From contig CAJQUW010007443.1 of assembly GCA_907163375.1 (NCBI GenBank), positions 16,705 to 80,704 on the forward strand: a stretch of DNA of 64,000 nucleotides. The letters run 5' to 3'. The position numbers were made by a program, and so were the translations under genes. The notes under the pieces were generated by a model. The model had not been told where the DNA came from. It did no database searches and saw only the letters and a list, made by a program, of their open reading frames with translations. This DNA is from Prostheceraeus crozeri (lineage: Eukaryota > Platyhelminthes > Polycladida > Euryleptidae). How positions within the stretch are numbered: the stretch's first letter is position 1; every line of letters starts with the position of its first letter. Below, in pieces: positions 26,495 to 37,061 of this stretch.

Positions 26495-29400
26495 TTATGT
26501 CAATACATCTCCTGAATGTGGTAGCGTGAGTTTTATTCTTTTGGGTGGAGGTATGTTTGTGTCAGGATGTCCATGTGGAAGAGATGTGTTATGTCCTATC
26601 CAACACCTCTTATCTTCCCATGCTGAAAGTGCTCGTTTCTTGAACGTGTACGTTTTCACAGTATGAACTTGAGATTTTAAGATTGTCATATTGACAAACG
26701 TTATCGTTTTATTTTTATAGGCCTTCTTATAGGACCGATGTTTCATTTTGTGAACAATGGATTTTGATATACCTTTAGCACGCTTAATACTATCTGCACA
26801 TTCTTTTAATTTCATGGAATACATTTTAGGACGGAGGAGAATCATTTCATCTATTTCCTTTCCTGCTGTTTCATCCTTAAAACAACCAAGTTTGGCTTTA
26901 TTCTGTATGGAATAGAGTGGATGAGTAGGATTGTAGTTAGATGTGTCGAAATATTTTTCTAATGACTTGCCTACTTCATTAAAATTTAAATCTTTTTGAG
27001 TGGTAATTCCTAAAAAGAAACTATCTGTATCACCACCCAGCAAGCGAACCTCTTTTACGAGAGGGCATGGTTTTAATATTTTGTTGAAGAGTTGATACAT
27101 TTCAAGCTTGGAATAATCTAAAACGGCTTGCCCAATATAGATGGGTTTGCACAACTCAACTTTTGATTTTATCATTTTAACACCTACAAGATCCTCATCG
27201 ATGATGTCTCTATCAATGAAAAGAGGTGATGAGGTCAATTTGTGATATTTTTGTTCATCAACGACTAGTTTGTAGTTCATACGTTTTCTAATATCCTCCA
27301 TGGTCTTTCCGAAAAGACTGTTATTCTTATATTTATAAAAATCCTTTTCAAAATTATTTTGGGCGAGTGCACGTTTTTGACTGTTACTATCTATGTAGGG
27401 TTTGAGGAAGGCTTTTTGCCTAAATTTGATAATGCGGTGAACTGACTTTAGAAGCATGCCCATTTCTAAATAGAATTTTAGTATGCAGAAGTGTACGAGA
27501 TAATTTTTCTTATCATATTGGGTGAGTAAAAGTCTGCGGCATGGTTTGTACCTTGGCTGTCCACACTCTGTTAAGTTATTATGAAATTGTGACATGAATG
27601 GTGAAAACATATCTTCAGTCACTTCACCAGATTCAGGTGCGAGTGGGAAATCAGCAGTTTTATTTTTAATGCTATTTGGATAAATCAAATCCACTTCAAA
27701 ATAATATCCCCAATCACCTTCATCTGGAATCTTCAGTATGTTTGAAGGGTTGGAGTAATACTCAAGCTCATCTTGATTTAACCAACTAAACTCGGAATGA
27801 GGTAGTGGTTTAGACAGTGAACTTCCATATAAATTATTTTGGTCATAGTACTTAAGGTGGATATGATCATCACCTACTGTTTCAGATTTTATATGATGTT
27901 TATTTACAAATGTGAGACCACCGCGTATTCCGCGCTCAAATATATTATACATCTCCGGGTCTTGTAAGAGATGAATGGTCTCACCAGTCATTTTAAAGGC
28001 TGATTTAAAGGACATGGCTGGTAGACTGACAAAGTGGACAGGATCTAATTTGTCTTCTTCTAATGCCACTCGTCGAAATTCCTGAAAGACATCAGCCAGC
28101 AAAATGACATCTAATTCTAAGTAAGCGATCATATAATCGCCAAACGTTTTACATTCAAATTTTAACCATGCCTCTTGAGCATGTCCATAATCTTCTACTG
28201 GACAATCTTCACCCGTCAAATCGTTTTGGAATTTGTCAATGGAAGGAAGGGTTGTTTCATTTAGTTTAGACGTTGAGCTAAAATACGCATAAGGAAAGAC
28301 TCCTTTGCGAGTGATTATTTCATCCGTTAAGTTTGGATAGTGTTTCTTCAAAGTTTGACTATGGGGAAGAAACTTGAGATTACGAACGAGAGAAGCTAGT
28401 GACGCTGACATGAATTGGAATGAATCTAAAAATTTTATTTCGAAGAAGACTGTCTTATTTTCTTTAGTTTTATCTACTGGTACTTTTGCTGTCATTGCCA
28501 TGAATTTTTCTCTCGTTTGTGCTATTACATTAAACTGCCACGATTTCATCTGGCTCAACCCTCCTTTTATGAGCATATGACTGTCATAGCCCTTAAAGTT
28601 ATGAAAAATGACGGGTAGTACACGACGTCTCAACCTAAGTGAAAAGTTACATTTGGAGCAGAGTGCGTTTCTAAATTTACCAGTGATGTGATCATGATCA
28701 CGCACTTTCTTAATTTTATCGTCATCAAACGTTTTATGACATTTAGGGCACGATGTGCAACTTTCAAATTTCTGTTTGTCTTCATCTGACATATGTAGTG
28801 ACTTACGCTGCAATTGGTGAATCATATGATTGTTGAAATTTAGCAGCTTTATCGAGAAATTCTAGAAATTTTGAAATGCAATCTTCACCTTGCCAAGTAT
28901 GCATTTTGTTTTGTCTATTCCTAAAGTGGTCATGCCATACTTCATAGCAGGATATGGCTGCTGGCTTGTGGATGATATCATCAATGTAGCATTCTATGTC
29001 TGCGTAAATGACACGCAGGGGACTTAATTCTTCACCATCATCCCTATGTGAAAATATTTTATCTTTCGGCATGCGTTCCATTTGTAATTTACCTCGCTTG
29101 CACCATTCATAGTGAGTTTCAAATTTATCTTTACTCCAAAAGGAGCGGATGCAGCGGTCGCATACAAAATGTTCACCTCTTTTAGAGTGCCCCAAGTGAG
29201 TGTACAAGCGAGAGATTTTGGGAATACCACAGTAGTGCCATTCCTCGCTATCATCTTGTTTTACTAATAAGAGGTTGACTACACGTTCATAACAAGTTGA
29301 ACGTGAATTATAGCGGGCACCCTTCAACCCCTTCTCCCACACGTGAACGACAATTTTAATCTTATTATGTTTTTCGAGCGTTTCTACATCTTTGATTTTC

Positions 29401-30314
29401 ATGTTGTTACTATCACAACCTTCAAAGTCTAGTTCATCCTCCCACTGTCTATAGCTATAGGTGCGATCTCGGTGCGCGTTGATATCATTATAGTGAAGGA
29501 TGGATAGGACTGCATATTTGAAACACTGTGATTTACAATCGACATTGATGACAGCTTTCTTATTATACAACGTTTTTGGTAGTTTAAATGTACCTCGAGC
29601 TGCATGACTTTCTAATAGTGAAATTTTGAATATGGCTGAGTCCACACCATCAAAAATGAGAGCGCTGTCGCGTTGATTGAATTTATCTACATTTGATTTT
29701 AAACATTGAATGTGAAAATTTAGCCAAGACTCGCAGTCTACAACTTCGGTTGCGGAAGAGGAAGGAACATGAAACTGTATTCTCTCCGTCACTTGACCCG
29801 TTTGAAAATCTATCTTAATATATTTTAGTTTAAGGTAGATGAGCGCCTTCATTCTAAAATTGTCTAAATTGTTGAAGAGCGCTTCGATAATGTTAGAATT
29901 TTGAAGGAGCCACTCAGGAAAATCTACTATTTGAGTATTGGACTCCATGCAGTAGTCGCGTACTAAATTATTATGTGAAACATTAATGAGGGAGATGGTA
30001 GAGGTACCGTTGGTGTAGTGATCACTTGCATGCGTGTGTTGAAGTCTGTGCGAAGATCGCTGAAAGTGACTATCAAAAGAAAGAGGGCACAAATCGCAAG
30101 GAAAGGAGATGTCATCGTCAGAATCAACTTCACCTCCGGAGATTGACGCCGCTTTGCGTTGACACACACGTTGTTTGATGTGTCGAAGGAGACTGTGCTT
30201 CCTTGTAAACATATCTCCGCAGTCGGCACATTCCCACTCGTTGCCTTGTCGCCAGAGTCCTGAGCTGGAACTCACATCACCTGAAAGAGAAATCATTCTA
30301 TCATCTCTGTTCAA
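26495..30314 (-). pseudogene. POLB: Polinton B protein-primed family B DNA polymerase
   Basis: This region carries two overlapping frames (503 and 776 codons), with about one break. N-terminal C2H2-like fingers (CADCGDMFTRKHSLLRH and CDLCPLSFDSHFQRSSH) come before the exonuclease domain: ExoI YADIECY, ExoII NFKGYDSH, ExoIII YLELDVILLAD. Polymerase motifs follow: A, YDQNNLYGSSL; B, NNSLFGKTMED; C, GGDTDSFF. Protein-primed POLB replicates linear Polinton DNA from its ends. An upstream exon whose last codon is ATG (30468-30470), next to GTAAG, and acceptors near 30281 suggest the 5' end is spliced. Confidence 0.9.
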
Positions 30315-30467
30315 GTCTCAGTGTATCGTTACAACCTACTTTGACTCAACAACTCTAAACTTTCCTCGAGAAGGGAGGGCGTTGGTGATGAAGTTGATGC
30401 CTGAAACTGAGGAAGATGCTATTAGCCACACGTTTGAGGGAGATGAGTGAAGAAATTTTCAACTTAC

Positions 30468-30727
30468 CATTTCAACGAAATCGAGTTTAAGGTTGATACT
30501 TCAACAAGATAGAGACTTCACGAGAGAGCAGTTTACTTGTACGCCTCAAATATAGAATTCGTCAGTGAACACTTCACTTATATGTCACAAAGACAGAGTG
30601 AAATGACACGAATGTCACTTTACATATATACTTTCGTATTCATCATTCATTGGCTGTTCATTCTGATTGGTTGCTTGTTGATACTTAAGAATTAGAAAAC
30701 ATTTCCAAGTTATTATTCACAGTCAAC
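30468..30727. promoter_or_regulatory. Divergent promoter between POLB and the 131-aa gene of Polinton B
   Basis: About 260 bases separate the ATG of the POLB leader exon (30468-30470, minus) from the ATG at 30728 (plus). On the minus strand there are TATATA-like runs (about 30620) and CATATAAGTG (about 30579). Toward the plus gene, two ATTGG (inverted CCAAT) motifs lie at about 30650 and 30668. Confidence 0.5.
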
Positions 30728-31123
30728 ATGACAAGCCCTCCGACAACACCAAACACAAAACTCTCTTCTCCATCCTCAACACCAAACGCTCCAACGAAGG
30801 TAGAGAAGGTGTCATTACCAGCGGACAACGAAGAGAGTGTATGTGAGAAGGAGTGTCCCGACTTAACAGGCGTGAGGTGGAAGTATCTCCAGTACGATAC
30901 TGACGATGTGATGGAGATCACCAGCACCAAGTTCCTCCACCAATTATGGGAGTGGTACACCCCTAACTCCCAGCCACGAACTATGGCGGAGTGGGAGAAT
31001 ATTGACAAAGTGAGGCTCGCAGTGGAAGAACGATTAAAGCAAGTGAACTGTTTTTGTTATCTATGTGAAGCCAGACTCTGGGACGATATTGACGATGAAG
31101 ACCTTTTGAAATACATGCCATAA
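30728..31123 (+). CDS. Polinton B 131-aa ORF, unknown
   Basis: The first 30 residues are Ser/Thr/Pro-rich. The rest is acidic with WKYLQYDTDDVMEI, LWEWYTP and a CFCYLCEARLW Cys pair (CxCxxC). AATAAA follows 1 base after the stop region (about 31124), a compact 3' end. No domain recognised. It is transcribed away from POLB. Confidence 0.6.
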   Translation: MTSPPTTPNTKLSSPSSTPNAPTKVEKVSLPADNEESVCEKECPDLTGVRWKYLQYDTDDVMEITSTKFLHQLWEWYTPNSQPRTMAEWENIDKVRLAVEERLKQVNCFCYLCEARLWDDIDDEDLLKYMP

Positions 31124-31139
31124 TAAATTTTTATTTCGT

Positions 31140-33150
31140 ATTATCTTTGCTTTCATACTGACTTACTTGAGCGGGGCTTCAGTGGATGATTTAACCATGT
31201 ATACTTTTTCATTTGGAAATAGTAGCACGCTTAGTCTAACTTGTAAATCTTAAAACATTTCATATGGACGATGATGGTAGATGAAATAGTGTCAAATAAA
31301 ATTAAGATAGCTTACACTTCTGATACAGGGATAGCAATCGACTGCGATCCATGTGTAAAGAGCTTGTTAGACTACGGATGGGCTTAAGTGGATGATTTAA
31401 CCATGTATACTTTTTCATTTGGAAATAGTAGCACGCTTAGTCTAACTTGTAAATCTTAAAACATTTCATATGGACGATGATGATAGTAGATGAAATAGTG
31501 TCAAATAAAATTAAGATAGCTTACAGTTCTGATACAGGGATAGCAATCGACTGCGATCCATGTGTAAAGAGCTTGTTAGACTACGGAAGAGAGAAGTGTG
31601 TTATGTTGCGTGTGGCGCGTGAGTGTCCTCCCATTTCATTCCATTCATCAATTCATCTCATTGATAGAGACAGGTAGAACCCATGGTTCTCATAACGTAT
31701 GCAATGGAAAGTTTTAGGCAACCTTCGACAGTTGGCTACATGTCGCCCTGACGCGAATGCATACTACGTTGAGACAGAGGCAATCACTTGCAAACATGAC
31801 GCAGAGAGGTTAAACAAGATTGACCATTGCCGAATGTCCCTTGCGGTATACATAGCTACGGGTTTCACCGCCGCCCTTTACAGGAACGCCCGTCGAAAGG
31901 AAGTATTACACCGAACTTCATTTGCAACGTTCAAGTTGACTGATAGCAGATTCAACTTAATGATAGTATTCGCCAGTCCGAAGACTGCCCAGGGCAAACC
32001 GCGTGGAGGTTCTATCATGTCTTGCCCCATGGTGACCCTTGAGAGAGCTGATGGTTCATTCTCGGGGAGTGAATTAAGTTGACTATTGGCTTGAATAGTC
32101 AATAGGTATGACGGTTAGGTTCTCATAGACCCTATACCGCCGAGGTCGTGCTGGTGCATCTGGCACCTTTCGGATGCGAGTGGTTTTAGGAGTCTACACC
32201 TCATCCGTCCAAACGATCCTCTTGATCTTCCCCTTCTTCTCATCCTCTTCATCCCACTCGTCGAGGATGACGAACTCGGGAATGGGGTTGTCTTCATCGA
32301 TGAAGACGGGAATGCTGTTGGCAGATGTTGCTTCCATCATGACTTGAAATTGAATGAGAAGCGCTACAATCTTCTGGCTTATGTAGGGTTTTCAACAATG
32401 AATTGCTGAACAGAGAATCAGAATGCTTCAGGGATAGCAATCGACTGCATAACGTTCAAGTTAACTGATAGCAGATTCAACTTAATGATAGTATTCGCCA
32501 GTCCGAAGACTGCCCAGGGCAAACCGCGAGGAGGTTCTATCAAATCTTGCCCCATGGTGGCCCTTAAGAGAGCCGGTGGTTCGTTCTCGGGAGTAACGTC
32601 ATCTTACACCCTACCAATTCTGCTGAGAGAGTCTTTGACTCTCTCTTTGGTAGCACTGTCGACTTCCACACTAACTGGCGCATGGCTAAAAAGTGGAATG
32701 TAGTGCCATTCCGTTGGATTGACAACAGTTGCTGTCATCGGATTGCCAATCCGAGCAAGATTATTGTGGACTCTGTCTTGCTCCTCTAGCCTGACAAACT
32801 CCTCAAATAAATTTCACGGCCTTAACTGCGGTCCGCGAGGAGAGCTGACTTGATTGTTCGGCGTCTGCATGATTGAAATGAAATGAAATGAGAGGCAGTG
32901 GTTTATATACCCCTCTAACGCGACGCAACGTTCAAGTTGACTGATAGCAGATTCAACTTAATGATAGTATTCGCCAGTTCGAAGACTGCCCAGGGCAAAC
33001 CGCGTGGAGGTTCTATCATGTCTTGCCCCTAGGTGGCCCTTAAGAGAGCCGATGGTTCGTTCTTGGGAGTGTCGTGATGGGGTGGTGAAGGCAGGCAAAG
33101 ATCTGCAATGAAAATGATATGTATTAGAATAGGATATACTATCTTATTTG
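31140..33150. repeat. Polinton B repeat-rich noncoding region at the polymerase end
   Basis: Three kinds of repeat are seen. (1) A tandem duplication of about 205 bp (about 31180-31378 and 31387-31590, each with ATTTAACCATGTATAC). (2) A block around 31570-31930 that matches, inverted, 46890-47270 in Polinton C. (3) Three copies of a ~130-bp unit around 31930, 32455 and 32930 (CTGATAGCAGATTCAACTTA ... GACTGCCCAGGGCAAACCGC). Two short minus-strand frames are embedded (32194-32340, 48 aa, acidic; and a broken one near 32604-32870). Confidence 0.75.
32194..32340 (-). CDS. Small acidic ORF in Polinton B
   Basis: 48 aa beginning MMEATSANSIPVF and continuing with an acidic ILDEWDEEDEKKGKIKR stretch. 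It could be an exon of a spliced gene, since other small exons occur at this end of Polintons B and C. No homolog was seen in the window. Tentative. Confidence 0.3.
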   Translation of the reverse strand: MMEATSANSIPVFIDEDNPIPEFVILDEWDEEDEKKGKIKRIVWTDEV

Positions 33151-33166
33151 CTTTTCACTTACCAAG

Positions 33167-34381
33167 TTAGTCATCCTCAGGCAGTCTCGCGGGCTTCCTG
33201 ACTGAAAATTTTTGTAAATAGCCGCGCATACAGAGAGTGGCTTGGAGGATTTTTTTACTTGGATGACCATTATAGCAGATTATACTCTCGTCTAGGCTTT
33301 GGTTGACGAGGACTTGACCGTCCAGATGGTTATCCCGAATAGGGATGTGGAACTCAAACATTCTGTCCTCATTCACACGATTCCACTCATTCCTCATGCG
33401 CTCCAACTTTGCAAACGCCTCTCTCTCATCCCCCTGCCTACTCACACTCCTCTCCAACTCAGCATTCCTCGCTCTCAACACACTCATCTCCTTCATCATC
33501 TCCTCAAACTTCGCTTCTGCCTCTCCCATTCTCCTCTCCGCAGCACTCGCCCTCTTCTCACACTCATCATTCTTGTCTTCCAACACTCGCACATTCTCCT
33601 TCAACTCTTTCACAACACGCCTCATACGGATATTCTCATCTGCCACCTCCTTACATTTCACCTCCTTCATTTTCAGCTCACTCAACTCACTCAACGTTCT
33701 CTCATTCACCTTCTTCAAACTTTCGTACCGATCAACCAACAAAGCATGTGCCGCTTGCTGCGACACATGCTTCTTTTCCATGTCCCACCGCGCCGACTGC
33801 TTCCGTACCCCACCACTCTTCACTTTTGGGGAAGATGAGCTCTTCGGGGGGTTGGCGATGACAATGTTTGACACCTCCGACGACGAAGAGATCAACTTCC
33901 TCACACGCTTCCTCACTCGCTCCCTATCCAAATCCACATCATCCTCATCATCACTCTCAAGCACTCTCTTTCGCTCAATCTCAGCCTCCAACGACGCAAC
34001 TGCTCTCGCCAACTCATCATTCTCAACAACATTCTCAACAGCATTCTCAATCGCCAACATTCGCTCCTTCTCAGCATTCATCAACTCCACAAATCTCAAA
34101 TTGGTCACCAACCCTCCTATGCACTCACCATGCCTCAAATAAAACTCGGCCTCCTTCCTAACAACCAACAGCACCCTGCACTTCACACAGGCAACCCTAC
34201 TCAGGATAACCATGTGGTCGGCCCCTGCCTTCTTGATGTGGTCCTTGAGACCGTCTCGGCGGTTAATTCGGCCGCATACACACATTTTAATGTGAAATTT
34301 CTTATTTTTGTCATTGTTGACCATGGCTGCGATTTTATCGTTAACTGTAAGATAATGAAATTTGTATAAGTTTGGAATCAT
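33167..34381 (-). CDS. Polinton B zinc-binding/coiled-coil protein, unknown
   Basis: 404 aa. The N-terminus has a possible zinc site (CVCGRINRRDGLKDHIKKAG, CVKC). An acidic patch (ESDDEDDVDLD, about 143-153) precedes a basic, nuclear-signal-like RERVRKRVRKL. Residues about 215-350 form a long Glu/Lys/Arg coiled coil. The coding strand is markedly purine-rich, unlike the other genes of the element. It has no counterpart in the rest of the window, so it may be a captured host gene or an accessory factor. It looks whole. Confidence 0.6.
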   Translation of the reverse strand: MIPNLYKFHYLTVNDKIAAMVNNDKNKKFHIKMCVCGRINRRDGLKDHIKKAGADHMVILSRVACVKCRVLLVVRKEAEFYLRHGECIGGLVTNLRFVELMNAEKERMLAIENAVENVVENDELARAVASLEAEIERKRVLESDDEDDVDLDRERVRKRVRKLISSSSEVSNIVIANPPKSSSSPKVKSGGVRKQSARWDMEKKHVSQQAAHALLVDRYESLKKVNERTLSELSELKMKEVKCKEVADENIRMRRVVKELKENVRVLEDKNDECEKRASAAERRMGEAEAKFEEMMKEMSVLRARNAELERSVSRQGDEREAFAKLERMRNEWNRVNEDRMFEFHIPIRDNHLDGQVLVNQSLDESIICYNGHPSKKILQATLCMRGYLQKFSVRKPARLPEDD

Positions 34382-34429
34382 TTAGTACAGTCATATTCCT
34401 AAAGCATTACACTTAGTCAGGAATGATAG

Positions 34430-34960
34430 ATTTGAGTGTAGTGAGTGGCACTCGATCCCGTCGACAGCCCGAAGGCCTTGTACTGATCACTAGGGAAGTG
34501 AGAGATCTTCCCCGATACCCGCTCTTTACAGCTGAAGACATCATTGTCACTGCCCCGAAGTGGTAACAGGAACGCCGAGTCAAAGGTAGTGATCAGTAGC
34601 TGGGATCTAACCCCTCAAAGCTGCCTTAGACTTAGTTAAATTTCAAATCTGATAGCAGATTTGAACTCAGCATACTTGAAAACCTTAGTCTACATGTTAA
34701 AACTTTGAAAAAACTGAAAATTAAGAATTTTTAAAAATTCCGCATTTTACTACTCATACTACTTTTAAAAAATTTTATCAGTAGTAAAAACACTATCAAA
34801 CTCTATCATACAAACTTTGAAGTAAGAAGATAGCTTGCCTACTTCAAAAGATAGAGTCCTTTGAAACACCCGATATCGGGAGCTCAGAGCGACGACCGTC
34901 GCTTACCTCGTCTTTCGATGAAGTGATCAGACTTACGTTGTCGGGGGTTTATATATGCTC
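34430..34960. other. Polinton B noncoding region with strong inverted repeats
   Basis: Seen directly: TACTGATCACTA (about 34479) pairs with TAGTGATCAGTA (about 34589), and a nested hairpin has ACTCTATC/GATAGAGT outside and TTTGAAGTA/TACTTCAAA inside (about 34798-34858). AT-rich sequence lies between. No ORF of note. It lies between the last gene and the right terminal repeat. Confidence 0.6.
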
Positions 34961-35109
34961 GGAAGAAAACTTAAAATGGCTCTATCTCCGAAAGTATTCA
35001 TTGTAGCGACATGCGGTTTGTTGCAAACGATTTGTCTCATCATTCTCTATCATATGACACCTGAACCATTCTCATATGACTACAGGAAGTTGGTCCGTCA
35101 GCACATGTC

Positions 35110-37061
35110 CATGTAACATGCCAGAAGTGAAAAAATTCCTAAGTGTGAGAGCTCCAGTGTGGTGAAAATTTTGAAAAATTTAAAACTTCCGAATTTCGAC
35201 CTGGGACCTTTAACAAAACATTTTTCATCAAATTTCACTGACCTCCCCCCCTCGTTCAGTGAAATTTGATGAAAAATGTTTTGGTGACGGTCCCAGGTCG
35301 AAATGCCACACTTTGGAAAATTTTCAAAATTTTGCCCATACAAAGTCACTCTGACACTTAGGATTTTTTCAGGTGAGTTCCGACCTAAAATCTTGTAACA
35401 GCTTTAACTTTTGAACGGCTGGTCCGATTGACTCGCGGAAAAAAATGTCGTCCAGCAGTTTTTTCTCCTCTTTCAAACGAGTAGCTGTAAGACAAAATCC
35501 GTCCACTAGAACCAAAGTTAGAAGATCGCTGTCGGGGGGGGGTCAGCGAAATTTGATGAAAAATGTTTTGGTGACGGTCCCAGGTCGAAATGCCACACTT
35601 TGGAAAATTTTCAAAATTTTGCCCATACAAAGCCACTCTGACACTTAGGATTTTTTCAGGTGAGCTCCGACCTAAAATCTTGTAACAGCTCTAACTTTTG
35701 AACGGCTGGTCCGATTGACTTGCGGCAAAAAATGTCGTCCAGCAGTTTTTTCTCCTCTTTCAAACGAGTAGCTGTAAGACAAAATCCGTCCACTAGAACC
35801 AAAGTTAGAAGATCGCTGTCGGGGGGGGGGGGTCAGCGAAATTTGATGAAAAATGTTTTGGTGACGGTCCCAGGTCGAAATGCCACACTTTGGAAAATTT
35901 TCAAAATTTTGCCCATACAAAGCCACTCTGACACTTAGGATTTTTTCAGGTGAGCTCCGACCTAAAATCTTGTAACAGCTCTAACTTTTGAACGGCTGGT
36001 CCGATTGACTTGCGGCAAAAAATGTCGTCCAGCAGTTTTTTCTCCTCTTTCAAACGAGTAGCTGTAAGACAAAATCCGTCCACTAGAACCAAAGTTAGAA
36101 GATCGCTGTCGGGGGGGGGGGGGTCAGCGAAATTTGATGAAAAATGTTTTGGTGACGGTCCCAGGTCGAAATGCCACACTTTGGAAAATTTTCAAAATTT
36201 TGCCCATACAAAGCCACTCTGACACTTAGGATTTTTTCAGGTGAGCTCCGACCTAAAATCTTGTAACAGCTCTAACTTTTGAACGGCTGGTCCGATTGAC
36301 TTGCGGCAAAAAATGTCGTCCAGCAGTTTTTTCTCCTCTTTCAAACGAGTAGCTGTAAGACAAAATCCGTCCACTAGAACCAAAGTTAGAAGATCGCTGT
36401 CGGGGGGGGGGGGTCAGCGAAATTTGATGAAAAATGTTTTGGTGACGGTCCCAGGTCGAAATGTCACACTTTCGAAAATTTTCAAAATTTTGCCCATACA
36501 AAGCCACTCTGACACTTAGGATTTTTTCAGGTGAGCTCCGACCTAAAATCTTAAATGGCGTCTCACATCTAAACGAAGACAGATATGAACAAGCCGATTC
36601 TTTCAGTGAATTTGTCTCACTCTTAGCTTTCAAACGAGCTATGGCACGACAAAATCCGTCCACTGGAAGCCAAAATCGAAGCGAGCTCTGCCGAGGGGGG
36701 GGGGCAGGTCAGCGAAAATTTTTCTCTCCGATTGACTTGAAACTCACCATACCGATGCAGAATTTCACGCTGAATCCGAATCTGGCCTCCGTTTTCACAT
36801 CCGAGCACTGCTTCCACTCGAAACAGCCCATTTTCAACCCAACATTCATCAGATTGCACGAAAAACATCACACACTATAGCCTCAAGACAAAACCTGGCG
36901 GTCGCCCAAGACCACCACGACACTCTGTCGTTCCAGAGGGGGGGGAGTCAGACTCGAAGCACCACGGCGGCCGACCACGACACTCTGCCGTTCCAGAGGG
37001 GGGGGACGTCAGCGACGGCGGCCATCTTGCGCGGTCCAGTGGTGGAGTTTTGCTTACTACT
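35110..37061 (-). repeat. Polinton B right terminal repeat with expanded ~290-bp array
   Basis: Inverted relative to 12779-14290. From the tip GCTTACTACT (37052-37061) inward it has two CCAGAGGGGGGG motifs, the 240-bp shared segment, then about four to five tandem copies of a 288-291-bp unit (unit boundaries near 35372, 35660, 35950, 36240 and 36530 at GGTGAGYTCCGACC). Each carries a run of 8-13 G followed by GTCAGCGAAA. ORFs of 70-136 codons here are repeat artefacts. Confidence 0.9.

Larger units (their letters stand above)
12779..37061 (+). mobile_element. Polinton B, nearly complete Polinton/Maverick element
   Basis: 24.3 kb between inverted tips AGTAGTAAGC (12779-12788) and GCTTACTACT (37052-37061). 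It carries the full Polinton set: POLB, INT, packaging ATPase, protease, jelly-roll capsid protein and minor virion-type genes, plus accessory genes that include TBP-like and PC4-like ORFs. The flanks (CAGTTG and AATCGT) do not form a target duplication, so one end may have been rearranged. Coding regions show roughly four to six breaks in total. Its ~1% protein divergence from copy A suggests it is young. Confidence 0.95.

Noticed and set aside
31140-33150. CRISPR-like or satellite array
   Set aside because: Repeat copies are long, few and irregularly spaced, with no spacer pattern; they are segmental duplications within a Polinton.
33299-34161. Several Ser/His/Pro-rich plus-strand ORFs opposite the coiled-coil gene
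   Set aside because: They are antisense shadows of a purine-rich gene; the minus-strand ORF has the zinc-like site and coiled coil.
35098-36871. Family of 70-136-codon ORFs repeated in the right terminal repeat of B
   Set aside because: They repeat with the 290-bp DNA unit on both strands and change frame at the G-runs; noncoding repeats explain them.
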